A stretch of DNA of 64,000 bases from the NCBI RefSeq assembly GCF_001625215.2, contig NC_030383.2, positions 9,622,779 to 9,686,778 of the forward strand, written 5' to 3'. The DNA is from Daucus carota subsp. sativus (taxonomy: Eukaryota > Streptophyta > Magnoliopsida > Apiales > Apiaceae). Below the pieces are notes generated by a model. That model did not search any database, was not told the origin of the DNA, and worked only from the letters and a program-made list of their open reading frames with translations. Both the position numbers and the translations under genes were made by a program. Below, one piece after another: positions 35,446-47,209 of the stretch. Numbering within the stretch: position 1 is the stretch's first letter; each line of letters begins with the position of its first letter.

Positions 35446-36218
35446 GAGTTGCATTGTCATTGGAAAGTGCATTAGGTAATATTGTAGAAATCTTCATTTG
35501 TTAAAAGTTTAGTTGCAGAAAACAGTAAAATACAGCTGATATAGAAATTTGTTTTTGTAACCATTTTTGAATTTCAGATAGATTTTTTGCCAGTTGCATA
35601 ATTAGTTATCTCAATTTAGTATACTTTCATAATACTGGCAGCCCTTAGTTTTATGATCTGATGTACTAGACTACTAGCTGTATTGAGGTCGAAAGCCAAG
35701 CATCATCATTATGTTTTATTTCGCCTGGAGTGCAGTCCATTTCTGCATTTTGTTGAGGCTTCATTGAAAACACACTTGACACTGCCAGAAAATTGCACTA
35801 TATCACAACATAATTTTTTTTCCCTCTAATTTTGGTTTTTGGTACAGGATCACTTTTACCGCTGATTCATTGACATGTCTTAAGTTAATTTCACATAACT
35901 TTTCACCCTTTTGTACGAGACACAGATATCTTGATTTGAAGACATCTGTTCTGGTATATATGCAGTATCAAGTTTTCATTTTTACGGTTTCTAGTTTCAA
36001 TTACTGTACATCCTGGTTCTTAAGTCATGAATGTTTCAGAAGCATTATATGAGTATTTTACCCTTTTAGACCTTATTCGAGCTTCCATCCTCATTATATT
36101 TGTTATATTTCATGATGTGATTACTTGTAAGTTTGCTAACTATACACATTTTGATCTCTACGAACTCCTCGCTGAAAGATCACCACAGAAAGAGCCTGGT
36201 TCAACTATGTTTTGATAT
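35446..36218. other. 3' flank of the kinase gene
   Basis: Likely holds the 3' UTR. No other gene is supported; the frames at 35870-36215 are AT-rich and short. Confidence 0.4.
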
Positions 36219-36223
36219 TTAAT

Positions 36224-36365
36224 TGTTGAGATATTACAAGGAGGCTCTTTTCTCTCAATTTCCAACCTTTTATTATGAGATCTAAGACTCCTATATATAA
36301 TATCCTATTGGTTCTAGAACCTTTCTTCTTTGTGGGCTTTGCCTTCTTGGGCTGGAGGCCCAACA
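36224..36365 (-). repeat. 3' LTR of the compact retrotransposon
   Basis: 142 bp, TGTTGGGCCTCC...ATCTCAACA on the minus strand. It contains TATATATAGG as a likely promoter and AATAAAA as a likely poly-A signal. It appears identical to 39606-39747. Confidence 0.9.
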
Positions 36366-37164
36366 TTAGTCCCCCTCCAACATAGTACCAGATCTTTAGA
36401 TGTGGATTGTCGGGCTTATCGTTGGAGGTGATGTCTTTGGGAAGAAGAAGCCTTGGGGCGTGATACCTAAGACCCGTGTGGAGCTGTTGAACCATTTTCC
36501 CGAAACTCTGCTTAATAATTGTTTAGATAAATTTCACGGGAGATCTGAACAACTAGGAAGTCAGAGCCACCCGGTGACACGTTGCAAGCTTTCGAGAACT
36601 TGAGAGTTGGAAGTAGATTGGTAGCTTTAAAAGTCGCAACCAATAGGAATCCTCCTATGAGGCAAGGAGCTTCATAACCTTGGAAGTCATTGACGACTAG
36701 GGCTTCGGACGTTTGAGGAGCCGTTGAAGGAGGCAGAGGCGCTGAAGCGAAGAGGCCATTTGACGTCAAGGAAGTTGTTGCAATAATGAACTAGAGCCGC
36801 TGAAGCGATGAGGCTGATCATTGAACCATTTTAGATGTATGCAGATCTTTAGATATGCATTCCAATATAAAAAGAGTAACGTTTCAGCTATTGCTGACAG
36901 AGATTGGAAATGTCATCGCCATGATGGAGAGGAGTACTCGTGTCATCATCACAAGGAGTCTAAATAAGTGATGAAGCCTCGAACTGAAGAGGCGGCGAAG
37001 ATAACTCTTTCTGGAATTTATTTTTTCTTGATTTCTATTGAGGTCTCCACAGTGTGACTTGGTGAAGTGTTTATCCACTGTAATATTATCATCTAAGAGA
37101 GCTCTTAGAGTCCAAGAGTTGGACGCTCCAAGAGTTGTAATTTGTATTGAAGGATACGTCAAAA

Positions 37165-37780
37165 ACGTGATATTTAAGAATTTGTAATTTGTATTGAAGA
37201 ATTGTAAGTTGTATTGAAGAATCGTAATTTGTAATTTGTATTGAAGAATTGTAAGTTGTATTGAAGAATCGTAATTTGTAATTTGTATTGAAGAATCATA
37301 ATTTGTAATTTGTATTGAAGAATTGTAAGTTGTATTGAAGAATCGTAATTTGTAATTTGTATTGAAGAATTGTAATTTGTGTTAAAGAATTGTAATTGGA
37401 CGCTCAAAGAGCCATTAATGATACTTCAAAAATTGGACGCTCAAAGAGCAATTAGTAATGCTTCGAGAGTTGTATTTAAGAACGCTTCGCAAGCAGGACG
37501 CCTTACAAGCGGGACGCCTCACAATCGAGACGCCTCACAGGCATGGCGTCTCACAGAGGAGCGCTTTAAAAATTTGGACGCTCAAAGAGCAATTGATAAT
37601 GTTTTAAACATTGGACGCTCAAAGAGCAATTAATAATGCTTCAAAAGTTGGACGCTCGAAGAGCAATTAAGAATGCTTCAAGAGCTGTTTAAGGATGCTT
37701 CACAAGCGGGAACGCTTCACAGAGAAACGCTTCACAGACGGGACGCTTCACAAGCTGGATTTAACAACGCTTTAGGCTCT
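37165..37780. repeat. Two tandem arrays inside the LTR element
   Basis: From 37165 to about 37400, units of about 20 and 27 bp alternate, both starting GTATTGAAGAAT and ending GTAAGTT or GTAATTTGTAATTT. From about 37400 to 37780, a looser unit of 35-40 bp recurs: GGACGCTCAAAGAGCAATTA followed by AATGCTTCAA. The second array gradually turns into GGACGCCTCACA-type units. Neither array is coding. Confidence 0.85.
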
Positions 37781-38247
37781 GACTTTTAAGGATGCTCCGT
37801 GAGTTAATTTTAAAACACTGATGAGCTGGTGAACTGATGAACTTAACAAGGTCTGTTAAGTTTTTTGGTTCAACAGTTTGCGAGAATGAGACACATGTCG
37901 GATCTCTGATCTTAGCGGCGCGTAGGTCAGCCGCTGCGATGGCACATAGCTCCACAATATTGACAAAAGTTGAAGTCGCCGGGAACGGAGAACACATTGT
38001 TTACGCCTATCTCAACGAGACTCCGAGTTGAGTGACGCCTCAGCATCACTTCCGACGAGTTAAAGCTGATTAGAGTATTTGCAACTGTCTGAACAACATC
38101 GTTCGGCGGTCACAGCTCCGATTTTCTTGTCTATTGTAGAGATGAAAAGTCTATGTGTTTGTTTTTCAGATCTGAAAATTTTCTCAATCTAGCACTCCCG
38201 TCTTCCTCGTTTTCCATTGCCAGAAAACCTCGTCCTGAATTTCGTTT

Positions 38248-39133
38248 TCAGCGCCACAACTCTATGGAGCGAGGCGGCAAGTTGTTGAACCATTCAAGCG
38301 CTGTACTCTTGAGGCATGTACAATAGAAACGGCACCTTCCTATTTCAGCGTGTCCAAAAAAGCTCATTCTTGCATCAAACATATTGATAAAGTCCAACGG
38401 ATCAGTGGTTCCATCGAACTGCTCAATCGAGGGTATTTTCAAATGCCTATCTATTTTCGCATTTTCAATATCCTCCGATAATGGACTATCACCAGGAAGC
38501 CTCCAGACCGCGTCTTCACTAATTTCTTGAGAGCCGCCATTTTGGCTCACAACCTCACCACTTCTGACGAATAACCTTAACTTGAGCAATCCTTCTTCAA
38601 TTCCAAATGCTCCGACCAATCATCTGCAGATGCTTTCTTCTTGCGTCGAAACGAGCTATACGAGTCAACCGAATCCTCCCTTCTAGAGCGTTCACTATAC
38701 GCTAAACCTCGAAAGGAGGGTTCGTAATCCTCTGTTGGATACTCGGATGAAGCAACATGCTCATCGTTCTTTTTCGCAAATTCCTCTTCCCATTTCTCAG
38801 TCGCATGCCTCTACTTCATCTGAAACTCTATCCATCTTCGCTCGCGGTCAAGGGCGTTAAGTTCGCTCTTGATCGCTTCATGGTTCAACTGCTCCTTATT
38901 TTTAACAGCCAATCTTTTAGCCTTAAGCTTCTCTAAATGCATAGAGCTGGTGAACCGATGAGCTGGTGTGCCGATGAACTACGGGAGACGATAGGGCATA
39001 GAGGCAAATCGTTAAACCACTTGAGGGCTGTGCTAGATACTTTTCTGAAAATTTCCCTGCTATATCGGTTCAATGGTTCAGCGCCTCCTTTTCCGATCAG
39101 ATCTGAGAACATCATCTCTCCGCTCAAATTCAA
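38248..39133 (-). pseudogene. Gag remnant of a Ty3/gypsy-like retrotransposon
   Basis: The frame 38619-38248 carries the retrotransposon gag core: IPSIEQFDGTTDPLDFINMF, then CRFYCTCLKSTALEWFNNLP. This matches the retrotrans_gag pattern. A second short frame at 39133-38933 repeats the STALKWFNDLP piece, so part of gag is duplicated. Upstream gag sequence (about 38935-38620) includes a charged helical stretch and YSERSRREDSVDSYSSF, but with stops. No protease, integrase or reverse transcriptase is present. Confidence 0.7.
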
Positions 39134-39605
39134 TTCCAGCTCCTTATCAAAAATTGCTTATGCCTTTATTCAAACCTGGAGATTTCATCACCACGCCTGT
39201 CTTAGAATCAAGCTTTTACTTGCCTTCCCTCCTTCATTTTGGTGTTAGTAGATCTAATTTTACAAAGATATTTTGTAGATCCACTTTGCTCTTTACAATA
39301 TTTTGTATGTATATAATCATATCTTCTAATTGTTGGCTTCCATGTTGGACTCGCTTACACCTGGAGCAAGCTTGCGTCGCAGATTGATTTCCGACAACTA
39401 TAACACCCGGATTTCGTGTGTTCTCGCTGCAATTGTTTCAGATCTCGGACCTATGAAGAGGCCATGTTTTTCCCGATTATGTTGCTGCCTTCGGCCATGG
39501 ATTCCAAAGTCCATGATTTTCCGATGTCGTTGGATCTGTATGTATATTTTGTGTATGTATGTTTTTTGTGGTTGGATGAAAAGAGCCCCTCCTTCTAGCG
39601 CCAAA

Positions 39606-39747
39606 TGTTGAGATATTACAAGGAGGCTCTTTTCTCTCAATTTCCAACCTTTTATTATGAGATCTAAGACTCCTATATATAATATCCTATTGGTTCTAGA
39701 ACCTTTCTTCTTTGTGGGCTTTGCCTTCTTGGGCTGGAGGCCCAACA
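39606..39747 (-). repeat. 5' LTR of the compact retrotransposon
   Basis: Same 142-bp sequence as 36224-36365. The likely tRNA primer site lies just inside it, at 39603-39591 on the minus strand. The tRNA species was not assigned. Confidence 0.9.
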
Positions 39748-39903
39748 TTAATAAGACTATGAAACTATAGTATGTGCTTCATGTGCATGCCTCATAAGAA
39801 TTGGTGAAACTAGAAGCAGAGGTCTGTGAGATTGATGCAGGAGACCTGAAAACTTTTTATTTTCATTTAAATCTTTAGCTATGAAGTTGCAGTTATTCTA
39901 TTG

Positions 39904-40275
39904 GAGCAAATCCAAGGCAACATCTCCCTATAATGAGTCTATGTGGACAAAAATAGGGGTTCTAAGTAAAAATTGTCCACTCCAACCCTTCTTTGCTTAC
40001 TTAAAATTTTTAGGTGAGATAAAACAAAACCCCTTCTTCGGGGGATAGAAAAGCAAGACCCTCTCTCATTTTCTTTTACTTTTCATTTTCCCTCTTTTTT
40101 TTTATCTCCCCCATCATAGTAGAAGTTCTGATAAAATATTATTTTTTCAAATATAGGGATGATTATAAGGAATACCATTGAAGTAAAACAACATTTCGGT
40201 TACTTATATTTTTAGGTGACCATTAATTTACTATATTTTAAGGGTTCAAAATAAGTAAAACCATTGGAGTTGCTC
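39904..40275. mobile_element. PIF/Harbinger-like MITE
   Basis: The ends GAGCAAATCCAAGG and CCATTGGAGTTGCTC are imperfect inverted copies. TTA follows the right end (40276-40278); the left flank reads TTG, so the target duplication is not perfect. About 370 bp, non-coding. Confidence 0.5.
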
Positions 40276-40699
40276 TTAGAATTACTTCAGACCAGGTACT
40301 ACCACAAATCAAAGACATAACATTTGAAACCTGTCCTTTTAAATATCAAAGCTTGAACACGGAGAGTTAGAGAGACTTCAGATTATCTGTACAACACATC
40401 TAATAAATTCCAAGAACTCAGTGCAGTACCCTTGTGTACTGGTCATTGTGTTTTCTTTTCATACATATTATATAAGATTGCGTGTTTCATTTCCTATTTT
40501 GGATAATTTCATTTCAAATAAATCGAAATTCAATATTTTTATATCCAAACATATTATTTGATTAAATTCAAGATACAAATGAAATCCAAAATTTCTAAAC
40601 AGGCCACAACAAATGTAAACTTCGAATTCTGAGAATACCAGAAATAATGGTAAAAAGCTAAAATCAAGAATAAGGAGAGTAATATGTTTTTACTTGTTA

Positions 40700-41067
40700 G
40701 AGCATCTCAACCCTCACAAACTCTTAACTAAAAGTTTTCCAAAATTAAATTTTATAGTCAATATTCATAAAAAAAAAAAGAACTCCAACCATAGCAACAC
40801 CTGTGTATAATTATAGCCATCCCCTGTCGATCCGCTACAGATCTGTAGCGAATTCCACGTCATCTCTCGCAATTTATTTTCCTCCTTCCCACTGATTACA
40901 TATTATTTATTACCATATTAAACTGATATATCTTATTTATAATAATCTAAATATTAATAACATACTATTTTTAAATTATAACCCACCAATATAGCCAATA
41001 CCATGGTTCGGCAAATTTTACAAGATCCAATTTAGCCAACGATTATAGTCAACGTCAGTAGAGACTC
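40700..41067. mobile_element. PIF/Harbinger-like MITE
   Basis: TTA lies on both sides (40697-40699 and 41068-41070). The ends GAGCATCTCAACC and GTAGAGACTC are weak inverted copies. The interior is AT-rich with a short GC-richer palindrome CGCTACAGATCTGTAGCG near 40832. No coding capacity. Confidence 0.55.
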
Positions 41068-41237
41068 TTAGCATGCGTATATCACAACCTGCTTATTTGC
41101 CGGAATTTTTCAAAGATATTTTCATTATTTTCTAGTGTGACCTTTTTTCTGGATACCGCTTTTCAGTCATGAACGAATGAAAATCAGAAATCTGAAAACT
41201 ATTTTTTTTATGGGATATTAAAATAAAAGTGGTTTTC

Positions 41238-41448
41238 AAAAGATAAATCTATGAGGCTTCCGCCGAGTAATTAAGATTCATTGTGTTAAGCAGTCTGGAA
41301 ACAATGCGGCTATTTGTTTAGCTCGTTTTATTGTTTATTAACCTGATTGCATTGTTAGTTGGGGATCTGTCTCGACTAGACTTGTTTTAATTTAATGGAG
41401 TGAATTTGCATTTTGTCAAAAAAAAAAAAAAAAAAAAAAAAAAGATAA
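41238..41448 (+). mobile_element. 5'-truncated LINE fragment
   Basis: A fragment of about 170 bp (41247-41417) followed by a run of 26 A (41418-41443). AAAAGATAA occurs just before it (41238-41246) and again at the end of the tail (41440-41448), a likely target duplication. One frame reads SGNNAAICLARFIVY...DCIVSWGSVSTRLVL, which resembles the C-terminal end of a LINE RNase H domain. It is a dead-on-arrival insertion. Confidence 0.8.
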
Positions 41449-41479
41449 GCATGCATATCCCGAAACGCGGAGCTCTAAA

Positions 41480-41486
41480 TATAAAA
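41480..41486 (+). promoter_or_regulatory. TATA box of SIP1
   Basis: TATAAAA, 50 bp upstream of the ATG at 41536. It lies only 32 bp after the LINE fragment above, so that insertion replaced or displaced the sequence directly upstream of the core promoter. Confidence 0.65.
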
Positions 41487-41535
41487 CCCCGCGTGATCGA
41501 TGATTCAGTTTGATCAGTCTTCTTGAGTCCAAAAA

Positions 41536-43557
41536 ATGGGTGCCATAAAATCAGCGATGGGCGATTTTCTGTTAACGTTTATGTGGGTGTTCTGTGCTTC
41601 TACGCTAGGAATCATCACGTCCATAATCGGCACTAATTTTGGAGTGAAAGGCCTGGTGTATGAATTGTTTTGCATGGCATGTTTTATACTCGTTATGTTG
41701 TTTGTGTTCACTTTCATCGGTGAGGCATTGGGTGGTGCTGTTTTTAATCCCACTGATCTGGCTACCTTTTACGTCGTCGGTATCCGTACTGAGTCCTTGT
41801 TCTCTGCCTCTCTCCGTCTACCTGCTCAGGTAAATCTGTAATGTATATCAAATACGGCGTGATTTATTAGATGAATCACGAGCTAGCAGGTAAAATTTTA
41901 TGTTGGTATATGTACTAGTGATTTTTCTTTGTATTGGTAATATTGTATATTCAGCGGTGTGTTTTGCAGGTAGTTGTTTGTTTGGTTTTAAGGTTAAAAT
42001 GACTTTAAGCTAAATGCATAAAAATAATATAATATAATCTACTGTTGGGCATTTTTTTAGGGACCAGAACTCCGGAAGGTTTTAGATGGGTGGTTTGGTT
42101 ACTTAACATGGTAAGGAGCTCGATTTAGAGGGATCTTGGATTCAAGTCCTCCCACCTGATATGTTTAATCTAGTTCATGCTCAAGCCTCTGGTAGCCCAT
42201 ATGTTAATGAATTGATTGGTTTGTTTGAACCTGTAAAAGATAGGTATAATAGTTTTTTTTCCTTTCATCAGAACATGAATAAGATAATTCTAACTTATAA
42301 GTGAGAAGGTTCTATGTGCAGGAAGCCATAAGATTAGCAAACTATGTATTTTTTCGAAAAGGAAAAGGAAAACCTTAACACAAGAACTCTGTATGTTAAA
42401 ATTGGAGCACATTTAGCTTGGAATGATCTAGCTTAATTGATTGTCAGTCTTAACCTTAAAATCACAAAGTTTATTCCTAATTTAGCTGTGTATTTCTGTT
42501 ATTGTTATTTACTTGCGATTCCTTTAAATTGCTGGCCAATATTCAAGTCGGTAGACCATAAGATTTCAACAATATTGGTTGCCTCTTTGATTGTCTTTCA
42601 TAAAGTTTGTAATGTCAAAGCTAGTATCTGAAATTCGTTTTATCCATTGTAATCCTGGTTTGTTCTGTCTGAATATATCTTCATTTTTTAAAAATATTGA
42701 TTTGCATGCAAAGAAAGAGCTGAATAAATCGTCCTTTACAGGCAGCAGGAGCAGCTTTTGGTGCACTGGCAATCATGGAGGTGACGCCAAAAAATTATAA
42801 GCACATGGTGACAGGGCCTTCTTTGAAAGTGGACTTGCACACTGGAGCGATTGTTGAGTGTGTGTTGACCTTCGGGATTACCTTTCTTGTGCTCCTTATA
42901 ATCCTTAAGGGTCCTAAAAACACACTTATGAAAAATTGGCTGCTTTCCGTGTCAACTGTGGTATTAGTGTTTGCAGGATCAGCGTATACTGGCCCTTCTA
43001 TGAATCCTGCCATTGTAAGTACCGAATTCATCTTCTCCTCCTGCTTTAGCTATAATGTACTCGATTGTCAGTTGTGTTTGATAAACTAATATGATATGTA
43101 CATTTTTTACCTTAAAATAAGACGCAGTTTTATATTGTCATTACTAGGATGCCTCTTCTCCTGGTTTGTTTAGCCTCAAGATTTTTGCATCTCTGTTCTA
43201 CTTTGATAATAAGTTATTATAAACCTTCACTGAATGTTAATGAATTTAGTGTACTTGTTGGCTAGTTCAGTAAATGAAGTACAATACTGTATTTTAATTT
43301 GTATTCAAGGATTTGATGGGACTGTTAGCTTCAGATGAATTATTTCTACAAATGGCTGTACTTAACCGAGCAACTCCCTTTTGACAGTAATCGATGTATG
43401 TGTGCAGGCCTTTGGTTGGGCATATGTAGATAAACGACACAATACGTGGGAGCAGTTCTACGTTTTCTGGATTTGTCCCTTTGTTGGGGCAATATCATCA
43501 GCTCTACTTTTCCGAGTTATTTTCCCTCCCCCAGTTAAGAAGCAGAAGACAGCCTAA
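41536..43557 (+). CDS. Small basic intrinsic protein (SIP1-type aquaporin)
   Basis: Three exons, 41536-41829, 42742-43014 and 43408-43557, all GT-AG and in phase 0, give 238 residues, the usual SIP1 length. SIPs are a small aquaporin subfamily located mainly in the ER membrane and conduct water or small solutes. Six hydrophobic helices are evident. The first pore motif is NPT (71-73) in place of NPA, as is typical of SIP1 proteins; the second is NPA (186-188) in GPSMNPAIAFGWAY. The C-terminus is short and basic (PPVKKQKTA). Intron 1 contains a SINE. The start is the first ATG after the TATA box. SIP1;1 and SIP1;2 cannot be told apart here. Confidence 0.94.
42085..42260 (+). repeat. tRNA-derived SINE in SIP1 intron 1
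   Basis: The A-box-like TGGTTACTTAACATGG (42096-42111) and the B box GGATTCAAGTCC (42138-42149) are spaced as in a tRNA head. The body ends in a run of eight T (42253-42260). No target duplication is obvious. The SINE lies in sense orientation in the intron and does not touch the splice sites. Confidence 0.65.
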
Positions 43558-44982
43558 GAGTCTAAGATTGCTCATTTCAACATGAAAGCAATTCTATTCT
43601 GCTTATCAGATACATATATTTTTTTTACTTTTGTCAGTCTTTTCAATTCTCTCATTAGTTGTATATTAAGAATATGGTGTTCTGCTGCAAAGCAATGAAG
43701 TCAACTTTCAGGAAATTATGACGAATATCATCCCAGTTTATTTTGTGTATCAGTATATCATTGTTCTAATGTTTTATGCAAGTATTAACTATTAAGTATA
43801 TAACATTTAATCTGGTTATCTGTCCATCTCTAAGGTGGCTGCACTGCTGTATGTCTACAAAAACTGCAAGGTTATGCATCTGACTTAATTTGGCCTCAGA
43901 CATATATATTTTTTAAATGAGTTCACTTGGACACGAATCCATGTTGGGAACTTCCAGCCAGTCCTTGTAAAAAAAAAATATGATATACTATGAGACCAAA
44001 ACTGTAATCGGTTGGTTGTGGACTCTGAACTGTCTATAAGATTGCATAGGAGCCATCTGCATCATTGTTTTGCATATTGAATAATAGTCTATTCTTTCTG
44101 AATTATGTTAGCTTTTGTTGCTGCTTCCTGATTGTTTCGCAATCATTTCACCTTAATTACTTTCTTGTGTTGTTTCTGGTTTTGAAAGGAGCTTATATGG
44201 TGGATCAAGTTAATGTTGGTTCTGGTTTCTAGTTGTCTGTGATATTTTTCCTTATTTTTCTTTTCATACTTCTTATTTGCCAGCTGAATTTTTTTATTAT
44301 AATTAAATACAATTACATATCCACAAGAACCTATAGTCAGGAACTCGGGTATCTAGAATCTTAACATGGCTGGTTACAACAATTTACCGACTACTCCAAA
44401 ATCGAAAGAAATGTTGACTAACTCCAAAATTGAAGAAACTGTTGCTATCAAATTGGAGTGTCACAAAATCGTGTACAGAAAACATGCTACAAGGATCATT
44501 CTAGTTAAAATCTATAACATATCATGTTATGTATAAATTTTTATACACTGTTTTATTCTATACACCAAGCATTTTTCTAATATATTATCCCTATTTGTCC
44601 TCTTTTTTTTCCCTCGTTACAATTCACACATTATTTTCTCCTATATTGTTTTCATTCCACATATATGATGAATTTTGTTAAGTCTTGATACGTGACCATA
44701 CAATGTAATTAGCAAACAAAGAAAGATGATATCTTTTAAATTTTAAAAACGAGATTTTTTAATTATTTCAAATATAATTATTATATCATCATTGAAAATT
44801 TTTATTTTCATTAAAATAAAAATCTTGACTTCAATCATGTATATATAATCAGCATATCAATTATTAGCACAAATTACATATATTAATAATATATTTTTTA
44901 AAAATTTCAGTACATTAAATAAATTATAAAAATAAATTTGTATTCTAAAAAAATATAGGTGCATGAGACAGTACTATACAGT

Positions 44983-45198
44983 GGCCCTGTTTGTTTACCG
45001 GAAGCAGATCTGGCTTCTACTTTTCTTGACCCGTTTGTGTAAAGAAGCAGAAGCACTTTTAAGAAGCTGAGAATCCTAACTTCTCTCACAGCTTCTGCTT
45101 CTTTTCCAAACACTTTATTCACTTATTTACTTCTCACTTCTGCTCCACTTCCCTAATTTAAGTAAGAAATCACTTCTTTTAAGTTTGCCCAAACGGCC
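44983..45198. mobile_element. MITE with GGCC-GTTTG ends
   Basis: The left end GGCCCTGTTTGTTTACC and the right end AAGTTTGCCCAAACGGCC are imperfect inverted copies; inside are repeated GAAGCAGAAGC and TTCTGCTTCT strings. The ends resemble a family often assigned to hAT. A clear target duplication is not seen. A fragment with a similar right end lies in the thioredoxin gene (53180-53259). Confidence 0.5.
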
Positions 45199-45415
45199 TC
45201 AGTATATACACACATAAAACTTATCGACAGCGCGCACCACGAATTTTACGCGTAGAAGATTTAGCGGGTATATGCAGATCCGCAAGCACCGAGTGATTTC
45301 TTGCTCTTTACATGACGACCATCAGCCCCATCATCATCCTCATCCCTCACCATGAGTCCATGACTGCGTACGTCAAGTACTAAATTCTCGTTATACCAAT
45401 TACCAAACATATATA

Positions 45416-45647
45416 GTTCCTCCGTCTCATTTAATTTTATATATTTTTTTTCATTATTTGACACGCACGTTTTAAAAAATATAATTTTATAACTTATTTT
45501 TTAAATTTTTTTTCTGAATAAAAATAGAACATTCATATTTTTATTAAAAAAAAAATTTAAAAATAAGTTATAGAACTATATCTTATATTTTAGAGGAGTA
45601 TCAAAGTCCGTACCACGTCTCCGTCCCCAATGTACCTGGGGAGGGAG
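45416..45647. mobile_element. Stowaway-like MITE
   Basis: TA flanks lie at 45414-45415 and 45648-45649. The left end GTTCCTCCGTCTCATTTAAT is well kept; the right end CTGGGGAGGGAG is diverged. About 230 bp, non-coding. Confidence 0.55.
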
Positions 45648-46435
45648 TACATTCAATGATCATTTAAAACCTACGAAAATATATTGAACCTACATCCACC
45701 CGCCATTTCACATTGGAGTATTGTTAGTTTGTTACCCTGTGTAGTGTGTATATACTCATCTCACCTGGGACTGTAAGCTGGTCGTCGGACCGGATTATAA
45801 TTTGATAATTAATTTTATATTCAGATTTATTTGATTTATGGTATTTATATATGACCGATCAAAACTGGATATTAATACTTTATATTTTAATCATATTAAT
45901 TTATAATATATAGTAATATCTAATTTTATTGTCAATACAAAATTATGTTAGATAAATCTACGTTTTTTTCATGGATTCTAAATTAATTAACATATTTGAG
46001 TTAATATATTTTTATTCAGTGCATCAACTAAGTTATTTATTAATTATGTTAAATAAATCCTTAATAATTATCAAACCAGTCAAAAAACTAATTAAAAGTT
46101 GGACTAAAGAGATATGTATTAATGAGTATATGTAAACATATTTTAATTATAATAAAAGACCTAATAAACATGTTATAAATTAAGTAGGTTCGTATGTCTA
46201 AATACGGAATATATTTTAAATATATTTTAATTATAATAAAAATTTAGATAATATATATTAAATTAAAAAAATATGTACATTCACATATCTATTGTTCATA
46301 CCAAACTTTTAATGTTTCATTTGTGATATGCTAAGATCACATATAAATTAATGGATTTTCTGTCGGCTTATTTTTCGATAGAGTTTGCTATAATAATTTT
46401 TGTACAAATCTATTAAAAATTGATAAACATACGTA

Positions 46436-47209
46436 CATTAGAGTAGGGGAGAGCACGGTGCGGATCGGTGCGGTTTTAGGGTAAAACCGCAACCGAAACC
46501 GCAAGTGTTCGGTTTTTAAAATTGAAAACCGCAACCGCAACCGAACCGCCGGATCGGTTTCGGTTTCAAAAAACACCGGTTCGGTTTCAAACGGTTCGGT
46601 TTCGGTTTTAAAACCGCAATAAATAAAAATAAGAAACATACTTCCAAATTAAATTAGTAGATAATTTATGTTGATTCGATATATACTTTAAATTTAATAA
46701 TGAACCACATTATTATATTATCGGATTTAAACAAGATTAGATTACAAATGAAACTTATATATTATGTGGGGATCATGATGAAAGTAGATTAGCGGACTCA
46801 GTTGTAGTGATACTAAAATAAAGTACTCGGTGGAAGAACTCATCCGGATAAAACAATTTTAACAAAACAATGTCAGCACATTTCAACCCCACTTCCCAGT
46901 AATCTCTCTTGTCTTCATTTTACTTTCTTCATTACATTTACATATTATATATAAATATTTATATAAATTATGTGTAATATACATATATATAAATATAAAT
47001 AATATTTATTTTAATAATCGGTTCGGTTCGGGTTTTTGCGGTTCGGTTTTGGCCTAAAACCGGAACCGCAACCGTTATAATCGGTTCGGTTTTTAAATTT
47101 TCGATTTCGGATCGGTTCGGTTTTAGGCGGTTCGGTTTTTATCGGTTTTCACCGGTTTCGGTTACGGTTTTGGTTTCAATTCGGTTTCTTGCTCACCCCT
47201 ACATTAGAG
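46436..47209. mobile_element. Non-autonomous hAT element with ACCG arrays
   Basis: Element 46444-47201 (758 bp) with a perfect 8-bp duplication CATTAGAG (46436-46443 and 47202-47209). The ends TAGGGGAGAGCA and TTGCTCACCCCTA are inverted copies with one or two differences. Both subterminal regions are packed with ACCGCAACCGAA/TTCGGTTTCGGT-type motifs, and the centre is AT-rich. No transposase. The overall plan is the same as the element at 17350-18014. Confidence 0.9.

Larger units (their letters stand above)
36219..39752 (-). mobile_element. Compact LTR retrotransposon with identical 142-bp LTRs
   Basis: Two LTRs, 36224-36365 and 39606-39747, begin TGTTG and end CAACA; I find no difference between them. 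They are flanked by a perfect 5-bp duplication TTAAT (36219-36223 and 39748-39752). The primer-binding-like TGGCGCTAGAAGG (minus strand, 39603-39591) lies two bases inside the right LTR, and the purine tract GGAGGGGGA lies inside the left one, so the element reads on the minus strand. Each LTR contains TATATATA and AATAAAA. The interior of about 3.2 kb has only gag remnants and no polymerase, so it is non-autonomous and depends on a partner, probably of Ty3/gypsy type. Confidence 0.9.
43558..46435. other. Intergenic, repeat-rich
   Basis: The first few hundred bases should be the SIP1 3' UTR. Beyond that the sequence is AT-rich with a hAT-like MITE (44983-45198) and a Stowaway-like MITE (45416-45647). 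A frame at 45261-45464 (minus) has a GC-richer core with an acidic run but no recognisable domain, and is not called as a gene. Confidence 0.45.

Noticed and set aside
37174-37407. Repetitive protein frame (minus strand)
   Set aside because: It is only a translation of the 20/27-bp tandem array; open because the unit lacks stops in that frame.
45261-45464. Small minus-strand frame with an acidic DEDDDGADGRH stretch
   Set aside because: No recognisable domain, no intron or promoter context, and it overlaps the start of a Stowaway-like MITE.
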